Assembly (NCBI GenBank): GCA_938034415.1
Contig: CALHLE010000009.1
Span: 100,601 to 164,600 of the forward strand
Direction: 5' to 3'
DNA length: 64,000 nt
DNA from: an uncultured Anaerolineae bacterium
Lineage (GTDB): Bacteria > Chloroflexota > Anaerolineae > J036 > Brachytrichaceae
Positions 46,288 through 57,112 of the stretch are shown piece by piece. Both the position numbers and the translations under genes were made by a program. The notes beneath the pieces were generated by a model. That model was not told the origin of the DNA, made no database searches, and was given only the letters and a program-made list of their open reading frames with translations. Position 1 is the first letter of the stretch. Every line of letters begins with the position of its first letter.

Positions 46288-47043
46288 GTGAGCTTGCTAG
46301 ATGTGCGCGACCTGCGCTTGATCTATCCCAACGGCCATGAAGCGCTGAAGCGAGTGAGCTTCAAAGCTGAGGCGGGCGAGATCATCGCCCTTATCGGTCG
46401 CTCCGGCGCGGGCAAGTCCACTTTGCTGCGCTGCATCAACGGGCTGGAACGGCCGACCGAAGGTGAGGTGATCTTGGATGGGCAAGTGATCACGCGCATG
46501 AGCGAGCGCCAACTGCGTGAAGTGCGGCGTCGCATCGGCTTCATCTGGCAAGAGCACAACCTGGTGGAACGTTTGCCGGTGTTGACCAATGTGCTCACTG
46601 GCCGACTGGGATACAAGTCGGGCCTGGATGGCTTGATCGGCTACTTCACTCGCAGCGAGCGAGAAGTGGCCGTGCGCAGCCTGGAGCGCGTGAATCTGCT
46701 GCATCGCGCCAAGCAACGCGCCGACCGCCTCTCCGGCGGCGAAAAGCAACGCGCTTCGATTGCGCGGGCGCTCACGCAACAGCCGCGCATCATCCTCGCC
46801 GACGAGCCGGTTGCCAGCCTCGACCCGGAGCTGGCCGTGCAGGTGATGAGCGACCTGGCCCGCGTAGCGCGCGAGGACGGCGCGCTGGCGCTCATCAGCA
46901 TCCACCAGGTCGAGCTGGCCAAATCGTTCGTGGATCGCGTGATCGGCCTGGCGCAGGGCGTTGTGGTCTTCGATGGGCCGACCGACCAGCTTAATCAGGA
47001 CGTGATGGACCGGGTGTATCGGTTCGACAAGGTGCTCGCCTAA
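46288..47043 (+). CDS. phnC: Phosphonate/phosphate-type ABC transporter ATP-binding protein
   Basis: An ABC ATPase of 251 residues: Walker A (GRSGAGKST), the PhnC-type Q-loop region (IGFIWQEHNLVERL), LSGGEKQRASIARAL, LADEPVASLD and SIHQVELA for the H-loop. Sequence style and gene order identify PhnC. The GTG start follows AGGAG. It powers the permease and takes a phosphonate, phosphite or phosphate analogue delivered by the binding protein two genes downstream. No C-P lyase genes are nearby. Confidence 0.9.
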   Translation: MSLLDVRDLRLIYPNGHEALKRVSFKAEAGEIIALIGRSGAGKSTLLRCINGLERPTEGEVILDGQVITRMSERQLREVRRRIGFIWQEHNLVERLPVLTNVLTGRLGYKSGLDGLIGYFTRSEREVAVRSLERVNLLHRAKQRADRLSGGEKQRASIARALTQQPRIILADEPVASLDPELAVQVMSDLARVAREDGALALISIHQVELAKSFVDRVIGLAQGVVVFDGPTDQLNQDVMDRVYRFDKVLA

Positions 47044-47053
47044 AGGATTCACG

Positions 47054-48139
47054 ATGGCTCAAGAATTGCCAATCGTCAAGCCCGACGCGACCGGCGCAAA
47101 GCCTCAACAATCCGCAGCGCGCGAAGACCTGCTGCGCCCACTTCCCAGGATCACCGCGCGCGGCCTGATCGTCGCAGCGGTTGTATTCATCGTCTACTGG
47201 TGGGGGGTGCAAGGCACCAACGCGCGCCCCTCGGAATTGATCGAGGGCATCCCAAACATTGTGAACTTTCTGGTGCGGCTCGTGCCGCCGAATTTTGACA
47301 TGCAGCCGGTCGCGCGCCTGCCGTTCACGATCAACCTGCCGTTTACGATCAACTTGGGCATTGTTGCGCCGGCGGAAGAATCGCAGATTGACGTGGAGCA
47401 GATCGCCCGCCAGCTCGAGGCAATTCAGGCAGATCCATCCAATGCCTCGCTTGACCTCGCCCTGGGCGACGGGCTGTCAGAAGCCCAAGAAGACCTGCCC
47501 TTCTTCTCATGGCAGCCGTCGCAAGTCACACACCTGTATCTGCCCGGCGTTGTGCCTTACGTGATCGAGACGATTCAAATCGCCATCATTGGGACAACGC
47601 TCTCCATCCTGCTCTCGATCCCGTTCGGGCTGTTGGCCGCGCGCAACATTTCGCCCCATCCGGTGGTGTATCAGGCGACTCGCCTGGTCATGAACGCTAT
47701 TCGCGCCGTGCCGGAGCTGATCTTCGCGCTGGTGTTCGTGGCGGCGGTAGGTCTTGGCCCATTCGCTGGCGTGTTGGCGTTGGCCATCGGCGCGATCGGA
47801 TTCATGGCGAAGCTATACGCCGAGTCCATCGAGCAGATTGACCCGCAGCAGGTGATGGCGTTGCGCGCGACGGGCGCTTCGGGCTTACAGGTGTTCTGCT
47901 TCAGCGTCATCCCGCAGGTGCTGCCGCTGGCGGCGGCCTACTCGCTGCAACTCTTTGAGCACAACGTGCGCGCGGCCACCATCCTCGGCCTGGTCGGCGC
48001 CGGCGGTGTGGGCTTCATCCTGCAGAAGTACATGGCGCTGTTCCAGTATCGCGAGTTGATGGGGGCGGTGATCATCTTGATCATCGCCGTAACCATCATT
48101 GACCGCATCAGTGATCGCATTCGCAAGAGAATCATCTGA
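47054..48139 (+). CDS. phnE: PhnE-type ABC transporter permease
   Basis: A 361-residue BPD_transp_1 permease: the core helices and EAA loop (ALRATGASGLQVFCFSVIPQV) match PhnE. A ~120-residue periplasmic insertion between the first and second helices contains a tandem repeat (LPFTIN twice in a row) and an acidic stretch (AEESQIDVEQIARQLEAIQA) not typical of short PhnE proteins. It lies 10 bases after phnC and 23 bases before phnD in one operon. Confidence 0.92.
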   Translation: MAQELPIVKPDATGAKPQQSAAREDLLRPLPRITARGLIVAAVVFIVYWWGVQGTNARPSELIEGIPNIVNFLVRLVPPNFDMQPVARLPFTINLPFTINLGIVAPAEESQIDVEQIARQLEAIQADPSNASLDLALGDGLSEAQEDLPFFSWQPSQVTHLYLPGVVPYVIETIQIAIIGTTLSILLSIPFGLLAARNISPHPVVYQATRLVMNAIRAVPELIFALVFVAAVGLGPFAGVLALAIGAIGFMAKLYAESIEQIDPQQVMALRATGASGLQVFCFSVIPQVLPLAAAYSLQLFEHNVRAATILGLVGAGGVGFILQKYMALFQYRELMGAVIILIIAVTIIDRISDRIRKRII

Positions 48140-48162
48140 CTTAAAGAAAGGAGTGTGCTGAC

Positions 48163-49194
48163 ATGAATCGTAGATCATTCATTCGTGGCGCGGGCGCCCT
48201 AGCGGCAGCCGGCGCTCTGGCCGGCTTGTCCGGCGCGCCAGCCTTCGCCCGCCGGCCTGAACAGCGTGAAGGCTGGCCGCGCAAGTTCACCATTGGCATT
48301 TACCCCGACGACGACGCTGCTAAGGCTATCGCGGCTAATGAGTCGCTGCGGGCGTATCTGGAGAAGCAGCTTGAGATACCCGTTGAACTCTTCACCGGCA
48401 CCAGCTACAGCGCGATTGTCGAGGCGATCCGCGCCAGGCGCATTGACGCAATGGAGGTCGGGCCGTTTGCCCATGTGCTGGCGGTGCAAGAGGCCAAAGT
48501 AGAGCCGCTGGTTGTGGCGATCTATCCGCGCATCGTTCGCGGGACCCTGCTCTTCGACCCAAACGCGCAGCCCTACTACTACAGCGTCATCTTCACTAAG
48601 AAAGGCTCTGGCATTGCTACGCTGGCAGACTTGAAGGGGAAGACGCTGGCCTTCACCGATCCGGCCTCGGCTTCCGGTCACCTGATGCCGAAGACGCTGC
48701 TATTCCAGCGTGGCCTGAACCCCGATAAAGACCTCAAGACGGTGTTCGCCGGCAATCACCCAGCAGCAGTGCTGGCCGTCTGGAACGACAAAGTCGCTGC
48801 CGGGGCCACCTTCGAGGAAAACCTCTACCTGCTGGCCAACAGCGGCCAGGTGGATACCTGTGGCTTCGCCGATGGCATCAACCGCCAGCGGACGGACGCC
48901 GAAGTGCGCCTGCGCTATAACGCTTGCAAAGAAGGGCAGCTCGTCATCGTCGCCTTCACGCCGCCCATCCCCAACACGCCCTTCGCGGTTCGCCCTGGCC
49001 TGCCGGAGTCCTTTAAGCAAGCCGTGCGCGTTGCGTTGCTGGACATCAAGAACAACCGCGAACTGCTGAACAAGCATCAGCGCTACTACGACGACCCGAC
49101 GGCGCGCCTTAAGCTGAAGAAGTTGGACGACTTCTATAACATCCTGCGCGCCGCAGCGCGCTTCCTCAAGCTCGACTTGACGAAGTTGCGCTGA
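48163..49194 (+). CDS. phnD: PhnD-like phosphonate/phosphite/phosphate-binding protein
   Basis: A Tat-like signal (MNRRSFIRGAGALAAAGAL) precedes a ~300-residue PhnD-family binding domain: FTIGIYPDDDAAKAI, YSAIVEAIRARRIDAMEVGPFAHVLA, LADLKGKTLAFTDPASASGHLMPK, and FTPPIPNTPFAVRPGLP. Ser-rich DPASASGH is the anion-binding turn of the family. It would deliver ligand to PhnCE. A terminator-like hairpin follows the stop. Ligand choice (phosphonate, phosphite, phosphate or arsenic anion) is undetermined. Confidence 0.9.
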   Translation: MNRRSFIRGAGALAAAGALAGLSGAPAFARRPEQREGWPRKFTIGIYPDDDAAKAIAANESLRAYLEKQLEIPVELFTGTSYSAIVEAIRARRIDAMEVGPFAHVLAVQEAKVEPLVVAIYPRIVRGTLLFDPNAQPYYYSVIFTKKGSGIATLADLKGKTLAFTDPASASGHLMPKTLLFQRGLNPDKDLKTVFAGNHPAAVLAVWNDKVAAGATFEENLYLLANSGQVDTCGFADGINRQRTDAEVRLRYNACKEGQLVIVAFTPPIPNTPFAVRPGLPESFKQAVRVALLDIKNNRELLNKHQRYYDDPTARLKLKKLDDFYNILRAAARFLKLDLTKLR

Positions 49195-49213
49195 CCACTG
49201 CGCGCTTTCGTTT

Positions 49214-49255
49214 AAGCCTCGGCTGCGTCGCAAACGCGGCTGAGGCTTTATCATT
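49214..49255 (+). terminator. Intrinsic terminator after phnD
   Basis: A 15-bp stem (AAGCCTCGGCTGCGT / ACGCGGCTGAGGCTT, two G-U pairs) around CGCAA, followed by TATCATT. It lies 20 bases after phnD. Confidence 0.7.
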
Positions 49256-49297
49256 CCGCTGCAGGTAAGTCGCGCATTCAGCATGGGAGATATCTGA

Positions 49298-49719
49298 ATG
49301 CTTAAGCCCAACATACTGTTCCTATGCACCGGCAACTCGGCTCGCAGCCAGATGGCCGAGGCCTTTCTACGCCACTACGCTGGCGACCTATTCAACGCCT
49401 ACAGCGCCGGCATAGAATCGAAGGGCATGAACCCATTCACCGTGCGGGTAATGAAAGCCTGCGCGAGTATCTCGGCAGGGAGCTCTTCGCCTATCTGATC
49501 ACCGTGTGCGCCGACGCCGAGGCGCGCTGCCCGTCGGTGTGGCCAGGCGTGCAACACCGCCTGCATTGGCAGTTTGACGATCCTGCTGCTTTTGAAGGCA
49601 CCGAAGAAGAGAAGCTCGCGAAATTTCGCGAAGTGCGCGACCAGATCAAAGCAGCGGTGGAGGCGTTTGTCGCGCAGGAGCGCGCGAAGTATGCTGCGAG
49701 GGCTACCCCTCGGCAATAG
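49298..49719 (+). pseudogene. arsC: Frameshifted thioredoxin-type arsenate reductase
   Basis: The first frame has the phosphatase P-loop ([16 protein letters not shown]) and NPFTVRVM. The second frame resumes with [25 protein letters not shown], holding the two further redox Cys, and FEGTEEEKLAKFREVRDQI. Compared with normal ArsC (about 140 residues), about 12 residues between the two parts are missing, and the frame changes near 49450-49460. It is probably non-functional unless an assembly error is the cause. The end overlaps the antisense MOSC gene. Confidence 0.8.
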
Positions 49720-50530
49720 CCGACTTGGCTGTGGCGGTGATTTCGACTTCGTCACCCATGCGAAGCGCGCCGGTGTTGGCAGCGACCAGATACTGGCCGA
49801 ACAGCACTTTTTGTCCGAAGGTGCGATAAGCCGCCAGCGTCCTGAGCGGCTCGGGTCCAGCGATAGCTGTGTCTTGGTCAATGGTCGGGATGGCGCAGCG
49901 AGCGCATGGTTTGACGATGTTAAAGATGATGCCGCCGATGCGAATCTCGCGCCAGTCGTCCTCGGCGAAGGCATCGCAGCCGCTGACCACGATGTTCGGC
50001 CGGAAGCGGTTCATCGAGATGGGGGAGGCGAGCCGAGCGTTCAGGTCGTCCAGCGACGCCTGGGAGATGAGCAGGAACGGATAGCCGTCGGCGAAGCCGG
50101 TCTGGTCGGATGGCCGGCGGGCGTAGCGAGCATCTACACGACGCACAAAGTCGTCGGCCATGCGCACCAGCCGGGCCGGCATGGCCAGAAAATCTTGCAA
50201 CCATGCGGCGACTTCGTCGCCCTGGTCAATCGCATCGCAGACGTCGCGCCACACACGCGCCTTGACGCGCCGGCCTTGGTTCGACGGCGTGAAAGAGGCC
50301 GATGGCTGATTGGGCGCGCGCAGCGTCATTGAACCGTCGTCGTTCATCACCGGCTCGATCAGCGCCAGGCGCGGCGCGTCGCGCTGGGTGATGAACTCGC
50401 CCTGCGAATCCACGATCATCATGCGGCGGTCGCCGACGATGCCGCGCGCGTCGGTGATGGCCTCGCGCAAGGCGTGGCCCTTGCAGGACTTGACCGGGTA
50501 GCGGTAGAGCGCTGAGACGCAAATCGCCAT
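49703..50530 (-). CDS. MOSC-domain protein (YcbX-like)
   Basis: A 275-residue protein with an N-terminal MOSC_N beta barrel (ICVSALYRYPVKSCKGHAL) and a MOSC domain (MNRFRPNIVVSGCDAFAEDDW, NIVKPCARCAIPTID with the conserved Cys). MOSC proteins bind molybdenum cofactor or deliver sulfur to it; YcbX types reduce N-hydroxylated compounds. The ferredoxin domain of E. coli YcbX is absent. The long ORF-track start at 50953 is a shadow; ATG 50530 is used. A TAGAAT box lies 37 bases upstream. Confidence 0.86.
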   Translation of the reverse strand: MAICVSALYRYPVKSCKGHALREAITDARGIVGDRRMMIVDSQGEFITQRDAPRLALIEPVMNDDGSMTLRAPNQPSASFTPSNQGRRVKARVWRDVCDAIDQGDEVAAWLQDFLAMPARLVRMADDFVRRVDARYARRPSDQTGFADGYPFLLISQASLDDLNARLASPISMNRFRPNIVVSGCDAFAEDDWREIRIGGIIFNIVKPCARCAIPTIDQDTAIAGPEPLRTLAAYRTFGQKVLFGQYLVAANTGALRMGDEVEITATAKSAIAEG

Positions 50531-50622
50531 TGCGTGACAAAGAAGGAGAGCAGGTTGCACCGCGGATTCTATCCCACCCGGCGCGCGCCGGGCGATGGGC
50601 GATGGTCGCTGCCTCGTTCGGA

Positions 50623-50628
50623 TACAAT
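50623..50628 (+). promoter_or_regulatory. -10 box of leaderless type before HyfE-like gene
   Basis: TACAAT ends 4 and 7 bases before the tandem ATGs at 50633 and 50636. Confidence 0.6.
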
Positions 50629-50635
50629 CTCGATG

Positions 50636-51313
50636 ATGTCTCAGCTCATCGAACTGTTCGACCGGTTGGCGCAGACGACGGTGACCCCGCTGCTCGTTTT
50701 GTTGGCCGTCTCGGCCGGCATCGTTGCGGTCGTGCGCAACTGGCAGCTCGCCCTGCCGATGATGGTGTTGCAGTATGTGGCGGTCGGCCTCCTGCTGGCG
50801 CGCGTGATCGAGCCCAGTATGGCGGTGATCAAGCCGCTGGCAGGCGCGATCGTGTGCTTTGCGCTCAGCATCGCAGCGCAACGCGGCGACATGGCGCGCG
50901 CCGAACGCGGCGAGTCCATCGCGCGTGAGCGGCTGGCGCAACCGGACTGGCATCGGCTGCCGGCGCAGTTGTTGCTGCGCGCCATTGTTGCCATCCTAGT
51001 GCTGACGGCGGCTTTTGGCGCGACCATTCGCTTCCCGTTGCCCGGCGCTGCGCGTGAACTGGGCTTGAGCGCATATATCTTGATCGGTGTTGGCTTGTTG
51101 ATCGTGGCGACGGCGTATGAAGCGCTCAATGTCGGCTTGGGGTTGCTGATGCTGTTATCCGGGTTCGAGCTGGCCTACACGCCGCTTGAGCCGAGCATTG
51201 GGGTCAGTGTGTTGCTGGGTCTGACGACGCTGCTGGTGGGCGCGGCGATCGCTTACTTGACGCTTGCGGACGCCGGCGCGGCCGATGCTGAATTGAGAGT
51301 CGAAAACGGATAA
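50636..51313 (+). CDS. HyfE/NuoK-like multi-pass membrane protein
   Basis: About 226 residues with six to seven hydrophobic helices and few charges. The arrangement (IEPSMAVIKPLAGAIVCFAL, LSAYILIGVGLLIVATAYEALNVGLGLLMLLSGFELAYT) resembles hydrogenase-4 subunit E and, more distantly, NuoK. It is followed 33 bases later by a NuoN/HyfB-like protein. No hydrogenase or NADH dehydrogenase soluble subunit is encoded nearby. The start is fixed by the TACAAT box; the ORF-track start at 50534 is rejected. Function is uncertain. Confidence 0.65.
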   Translation: MSQLIELFDRLAQTTVTPLLVLLAVSAGIVAVVRNWQLALPMMVLQYVAVGLLLARVIEPSMAVIKPLAGAIVCFALSIAAQRGDMARAERGESIARERLAQPDWHRLPAQLLLRAIVAILVLTAAFGATIRFPLPGAARELGLSAYILIGVGLLIVATAYEALNVGLGLLMLLSGFELAYTPLEPSIGVSVLLGLTTLLVGAAIAYLTLADAGAADAELRVENG

Positions 51314-51346
51314 AGTCAGCGCGCGCCTCATTCTCAATTCTGACAG

Positions 51347-52951
51347 ATGATTCCCGCCGCGTTGCTGGTCGTGAGCATCCCGTTGGTCGGCGCGTTGCCC
51401 GTGTATTTGCTGCGCCGTTGGCAAGGGATCGAGATCGGCGTGGCTGTGCTTGCCTGCGCCGGCGTCGTCGTGTTGCTGGCGCAACCACCGGATAGCAAAA
51501 TCATGTTGCCCGGCGCGTCGGTCGGCATCGAGCTAGGCGCGCCGTTCGAGGTGCTGGGCCGGTTGTTGCGCGTGCGGGCTGCCAATCGTGTTCCCATCTT
51601 GTTGCTGTTCATCTGCGCTGCGACGCTATTCGTGCTGTCCTGGCGCGCGCCGCAGGGCGGGCTGTTCGTACCCATTGGCCTGATTGTGTTGGCAGCGGCG
51701 AGCCTGGCGCTGATGATTCGCCCGTTCGTCTATGCTGCGCTGGCGTTTGAAGGGGCGGCTGCGTTGGCCGCGCTAATGATCCAGGCCGAACGCAGCGGCG
51801 AGCGATCTGCGCTGGGCGCGTTGCGCTACCTTAGCGCAACCACACTGGCGTTGCCGATGTTCTTATTTGCCGGCTGGGCCATAGACCGCGCCGGCGTTGT
51901 GAATCTCAACGATGCGACGGCGCTAGCGGCGGCGTACGGCCCGGCCACTGTGCTGCTCATCGGCGGCTTTGGGCTGCTGATCGGCGCTATTCCGCTCTAC
52001 ACCTGGGTGCATCCGGTGGCGCGGGACGCCTCGCCATTGGTCACGGCCTTCATCGTCGCAGTAGTCGTAGGCGCAGTGAGCTTTCTGTTCTTGGACTTTT
52101 GGCAAGCCTACCCGTGGTTGCGCATCGGTGGTCAGGCGGCCGATGCGCTCGCCGTCGGCGGCATTGTGCTGCTCATCTTCGGCGGCGCGCTGGCGTGGGC
52201 GCAAAACGCGTTTGCGCGCGTCTTGGCCTGCGCCATCCTGGTGGAGATCGGCTGCACGTTGCTGATCTTGAGCCGTGGGTCTCAGCTTGCTGTGGAAGCG
52301 CTGGCGTTTGTCACATTGGCGCGCGCGCTCTCGCTGGGCGTTTTCGGCCTGGGGATGTGGCGCTTGCGCGCGTTGCGGTCGAGCGACGCTTTTGCCGATG
52401 TGCGCGGCGCGCGTGACCTGTGGGCGGCGCTGGCGCTGGGGGTAGGGGGGCTATCGCTGGCCGGCTTGCCCGGCACGCTGGGTTTTGTCTCGCGCTGGTC
52501 GGTGGCAAGAGCCTATGGCGTCGCCGACGCCGAAGGATTGGCGCTGCTCCTGGCTGCCGGCGCCAGCGTTGGGGTTGGCGTCGTGCGCGGTTTGCTTGCT
52601 GTCTTCGATGCGCCTCGTGTCGAGGTGATCGAGGAGACGCCGGCGGATGCGCAGCCGGTGTCCCTATTCCCGGAGCGCGTTCTGGCGATAGGCAACCCGG
52701 CTGCAGTGACGCGCGTTGCAGCGGATGCGTCGCCCATGCTAGATGATCCGCCGTTGCTCGACGGCGAGACGCTCATCGAGGGCGAGATGTTGCAGGATGT
52801 CCGGCCGCCGGCTGCCATGAGGCAAGATTCGTTCATCGCTCGGCTGATGATCGGCCTGGGCGTCGCTGCGGTCATCATCCTCGCGATTTGGCCGGGGATC
52901 ATCACGCCGCTAGCGAAAGCCGCCGCTGCGCAATACACCTTTTACCCGTAG
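51347..52951 (+). CDS. NuoN/HyfB-like proton-translocating-subunit homologue
   Basis: A 534-residue protein with about 13 hydrophobic helices of the Proton_antipo_M family; the segment IGAIPLYTWVHPVARDASPLVTAF corresponds to the conserved helix-7/8 loop of NuoL/M/N. Only two Lys occur in the whole protein, one near residue 46 and one close to the C-terminus, so the membrane Lys used for proton transfer are absent. A ~90-residue acidic loop near the C-terminus (PADAQPVSLFPERV ...) precedes a last helix. It pairs with the HyfE-like gene. Role unknown. Confidence 0.68.
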   Translation: MIPAALLVVSIPLVGALPVYLLRRWQGIEIGVAVLACAGVVVLLAQPPDSKIMLPGASVGIELGAPFEVLGRLLRVRAANRVPILLLFICAATLFVLSWRAPQGGLFVPIGLIVLAAASLALMIRPFVYAALAFEGAAALAALMIQAERSGERSALGALRYLSATTLALPMFLFAGWAIDRAGVVNLNDATALAAAYGPATVLLIGGFGLLIGAIPLYTWVHPVARDASPLVTAFIVAVVVGAVSFLFLDFWQAYPWLRIGGQAADALAVGGIVLLIFGGALAWAQNAFARVLACAILVEIGCTLLILSRGSQLAVEALAFVTLARALSLGVFGLGMWRLRALRSSDAFADVRGARDLWAALALGVGGLSLAGLPGTLGFVSRWSVARAYGVADAEGLALLLAAGASVGVGVVRGLLAVFDAPRVEVIEETPADAQPVSLFPERVLAIGNPAAVTRVAADASPMLDDPPLLDGETLIEGEMLQDVRPPAAMRQDSFIARLMIGLGVAAVIILAIWPGIITPLAKAAAAQYTFYP

Positions 52952-53046
52952 CGCAGCGCGCCTCGGGTTGGCCTTGCTGCTATCGCGGCAGTAGAATCGG
53001 AGCTAGCAATCCGACTGCGCTATAGCGTCGCAGCGAAGCCATCGCC

Positions 53047-53074
53047 TTGCTGTGACCGTTGCGCGGTTTATCAA
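53047..53074 (+). promoter_or_regulatory. Candidate promoter of ppdK
   Basis: TTGCTG and TATCAA are 16 bases apart, and the -10 ends 35 bases before the ATG at 53110. AGGAG lies at good spacing. Confidence 0.45.
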
Positions 53075-53109
53075 GTATGCACATCCCTGTTTCAGGAGAA
53101 AAGTTTCAG

Positions 53110-55965
<2,856 letters not shown>

Positions 55966-55990
55966 TCGCTCAAGCTGGCGCAACTTATGA

Positions 55991-56021
55991 GGGTAGGCGC
56001 AGGCATTGCCTGCGCCTACCC
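55991..56021. repeat. REP-like palindrome, copy 5
   Basis: The longest copy: perfect 14-bp arms (GGGTAGGCGCAGGC / GCCTGCGCCTACCC) around ATT, between the convergent ppdK and membrane-protein genes. Confidence 0.85.
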
Positions 56022-56053
56022 ATGTCTCGCCCCTGCAGAGAAATGCACCTCCT

Positions 56054-57076
56054 CTACGTCGTCGGCAGCAGGGCGGGAGGGGTTGGTTCAGCGGCGACGC
56101 CGCCGGCGCCGGTGAACTGCCGATAGGCTAACGTCCATACCGCCGAGCTGAACGCTGCGAAGATCGCGTTGATGACCGCAGCGACGATAGCGACCAGCAC
56201 GAGGGTGAATCCACCCATGGCGAGCGAGCCGGCGCCGCCCTCGTTGCCTACGCTGAGGATAGCCGTGATCAGCGCGGGCGCAAACAACAGGCCGCTCACG
56301 ATTGCGATGACAAAGTTGACCACAATGCTAAACACGAGCATCAGCAGCGCCAGCAGAATAATGTTACCCAGGTTGCCGCGGAATACTTCCCAGCCTCGGC
56401 TAACTGCGTCTATCACGCCCTTTTGCTCTAGCACGATGGCGCGCTCGCCAAACGTCTGCAGGGCGGCCGCGATGATCGCGTAGAGCAGACTAACGCACCC
56501 TAACGTGCCGCCACCGCAGATGAGCGCGAATGCGCTGTCGGCTGCTTTTGATAAGATGCTTTCATCGCCGCGGATCGCTGCTGTGATGATGGGAACAAGC
56601 GCGACGCCGAACAGCGCTGCAAAGATGATCAGCAGCAGCAGAACAGGCAGCGCCAGCAACAGGCTCAAGCCGAACAGCCGCCAGAAATTGCGCGCGCCGG
56701 CCGACCATGCCTGTCCGAATGTTGTGTTGCCCTCTTCTTCGATCTGCTGCACGCCGCCGATCAAACCGCCCTGCGCGATGACGCTGATGACCCACAGCGC
56801 CAGGCTGACCAGCAGCGCAACGCACATGAGGCCGCACAGCGCCCCTACGATCAGCCCAGGCTCTCCGGTGATCTGGTCGAAGAAACGCTCGACTTCCGGC
56901 AGGACCTCGGCGGATGGGCCGATGGGTATCGGTATGGAAAGGCGGCCTGAGTTGCTGAGGGCGTTGCCGGCGCCGCTCACCCCGCTGGCGAGCGACGCCA
57001 GGAAGCCCAAAACCCACAGCGCCCGATGCTTCAAGACGATGTTAAACGCGCGCGAAAGCGTTGCCCCAAAATCCAT
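56054..57076 (-). CDS. Multi-pass membrane protein of unknown function
   Basis: A 340-residue protein with about six membrane segments. The N-terminus (LSRAFNIVLKHRALWVLGFLASL) and the later ERAIVLEQKGVIDAVSRGWEVFRGNLGN resemble membrane proteins annotated as DUF975- or glycerophosphodiester-phosphodiesterase-membrane-domain-like. AGGAG precedes the ATG. It lies 36 bases after guaA on the same strand. No enzymatic motif is seen; it may organise or transport in the membrane. Confidence 0.8.
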   Translation of the reverse strand: MDFGATLSRAFNIVLKHRALWVLGFLASLASGVSGAGNALSNSGRLSIPIPIGPSAEVLPEVERFFDQITGEPGLIVGALCGLMCVALLVSLALWVISVIAQGGLIGGVQQIEEEGNTTFGQAWSAGARNFWRLFGLSLLLALPVLLLLIIFAALFGVALVPIITAAIRGDESILSKAADSAFALICGGGTLGCVSLLYAIIAAALQTFGERAIVLEQKGVIDAVSRGWEVFRGNLGNIILLALLMLVFSIVVNFVIAIVSGLLFAPALITAILSVGNEGGAGSLAMGGFTLVLVAIVAAVINAIFAAFSSAVWTLAYRQFTGAGGVAAEPTPPALLPTT

Positions 57077-57112
57077 GTTTGCGCTCCTGTGTGTGCCGTC
57101 GTGCGCGGCGGT

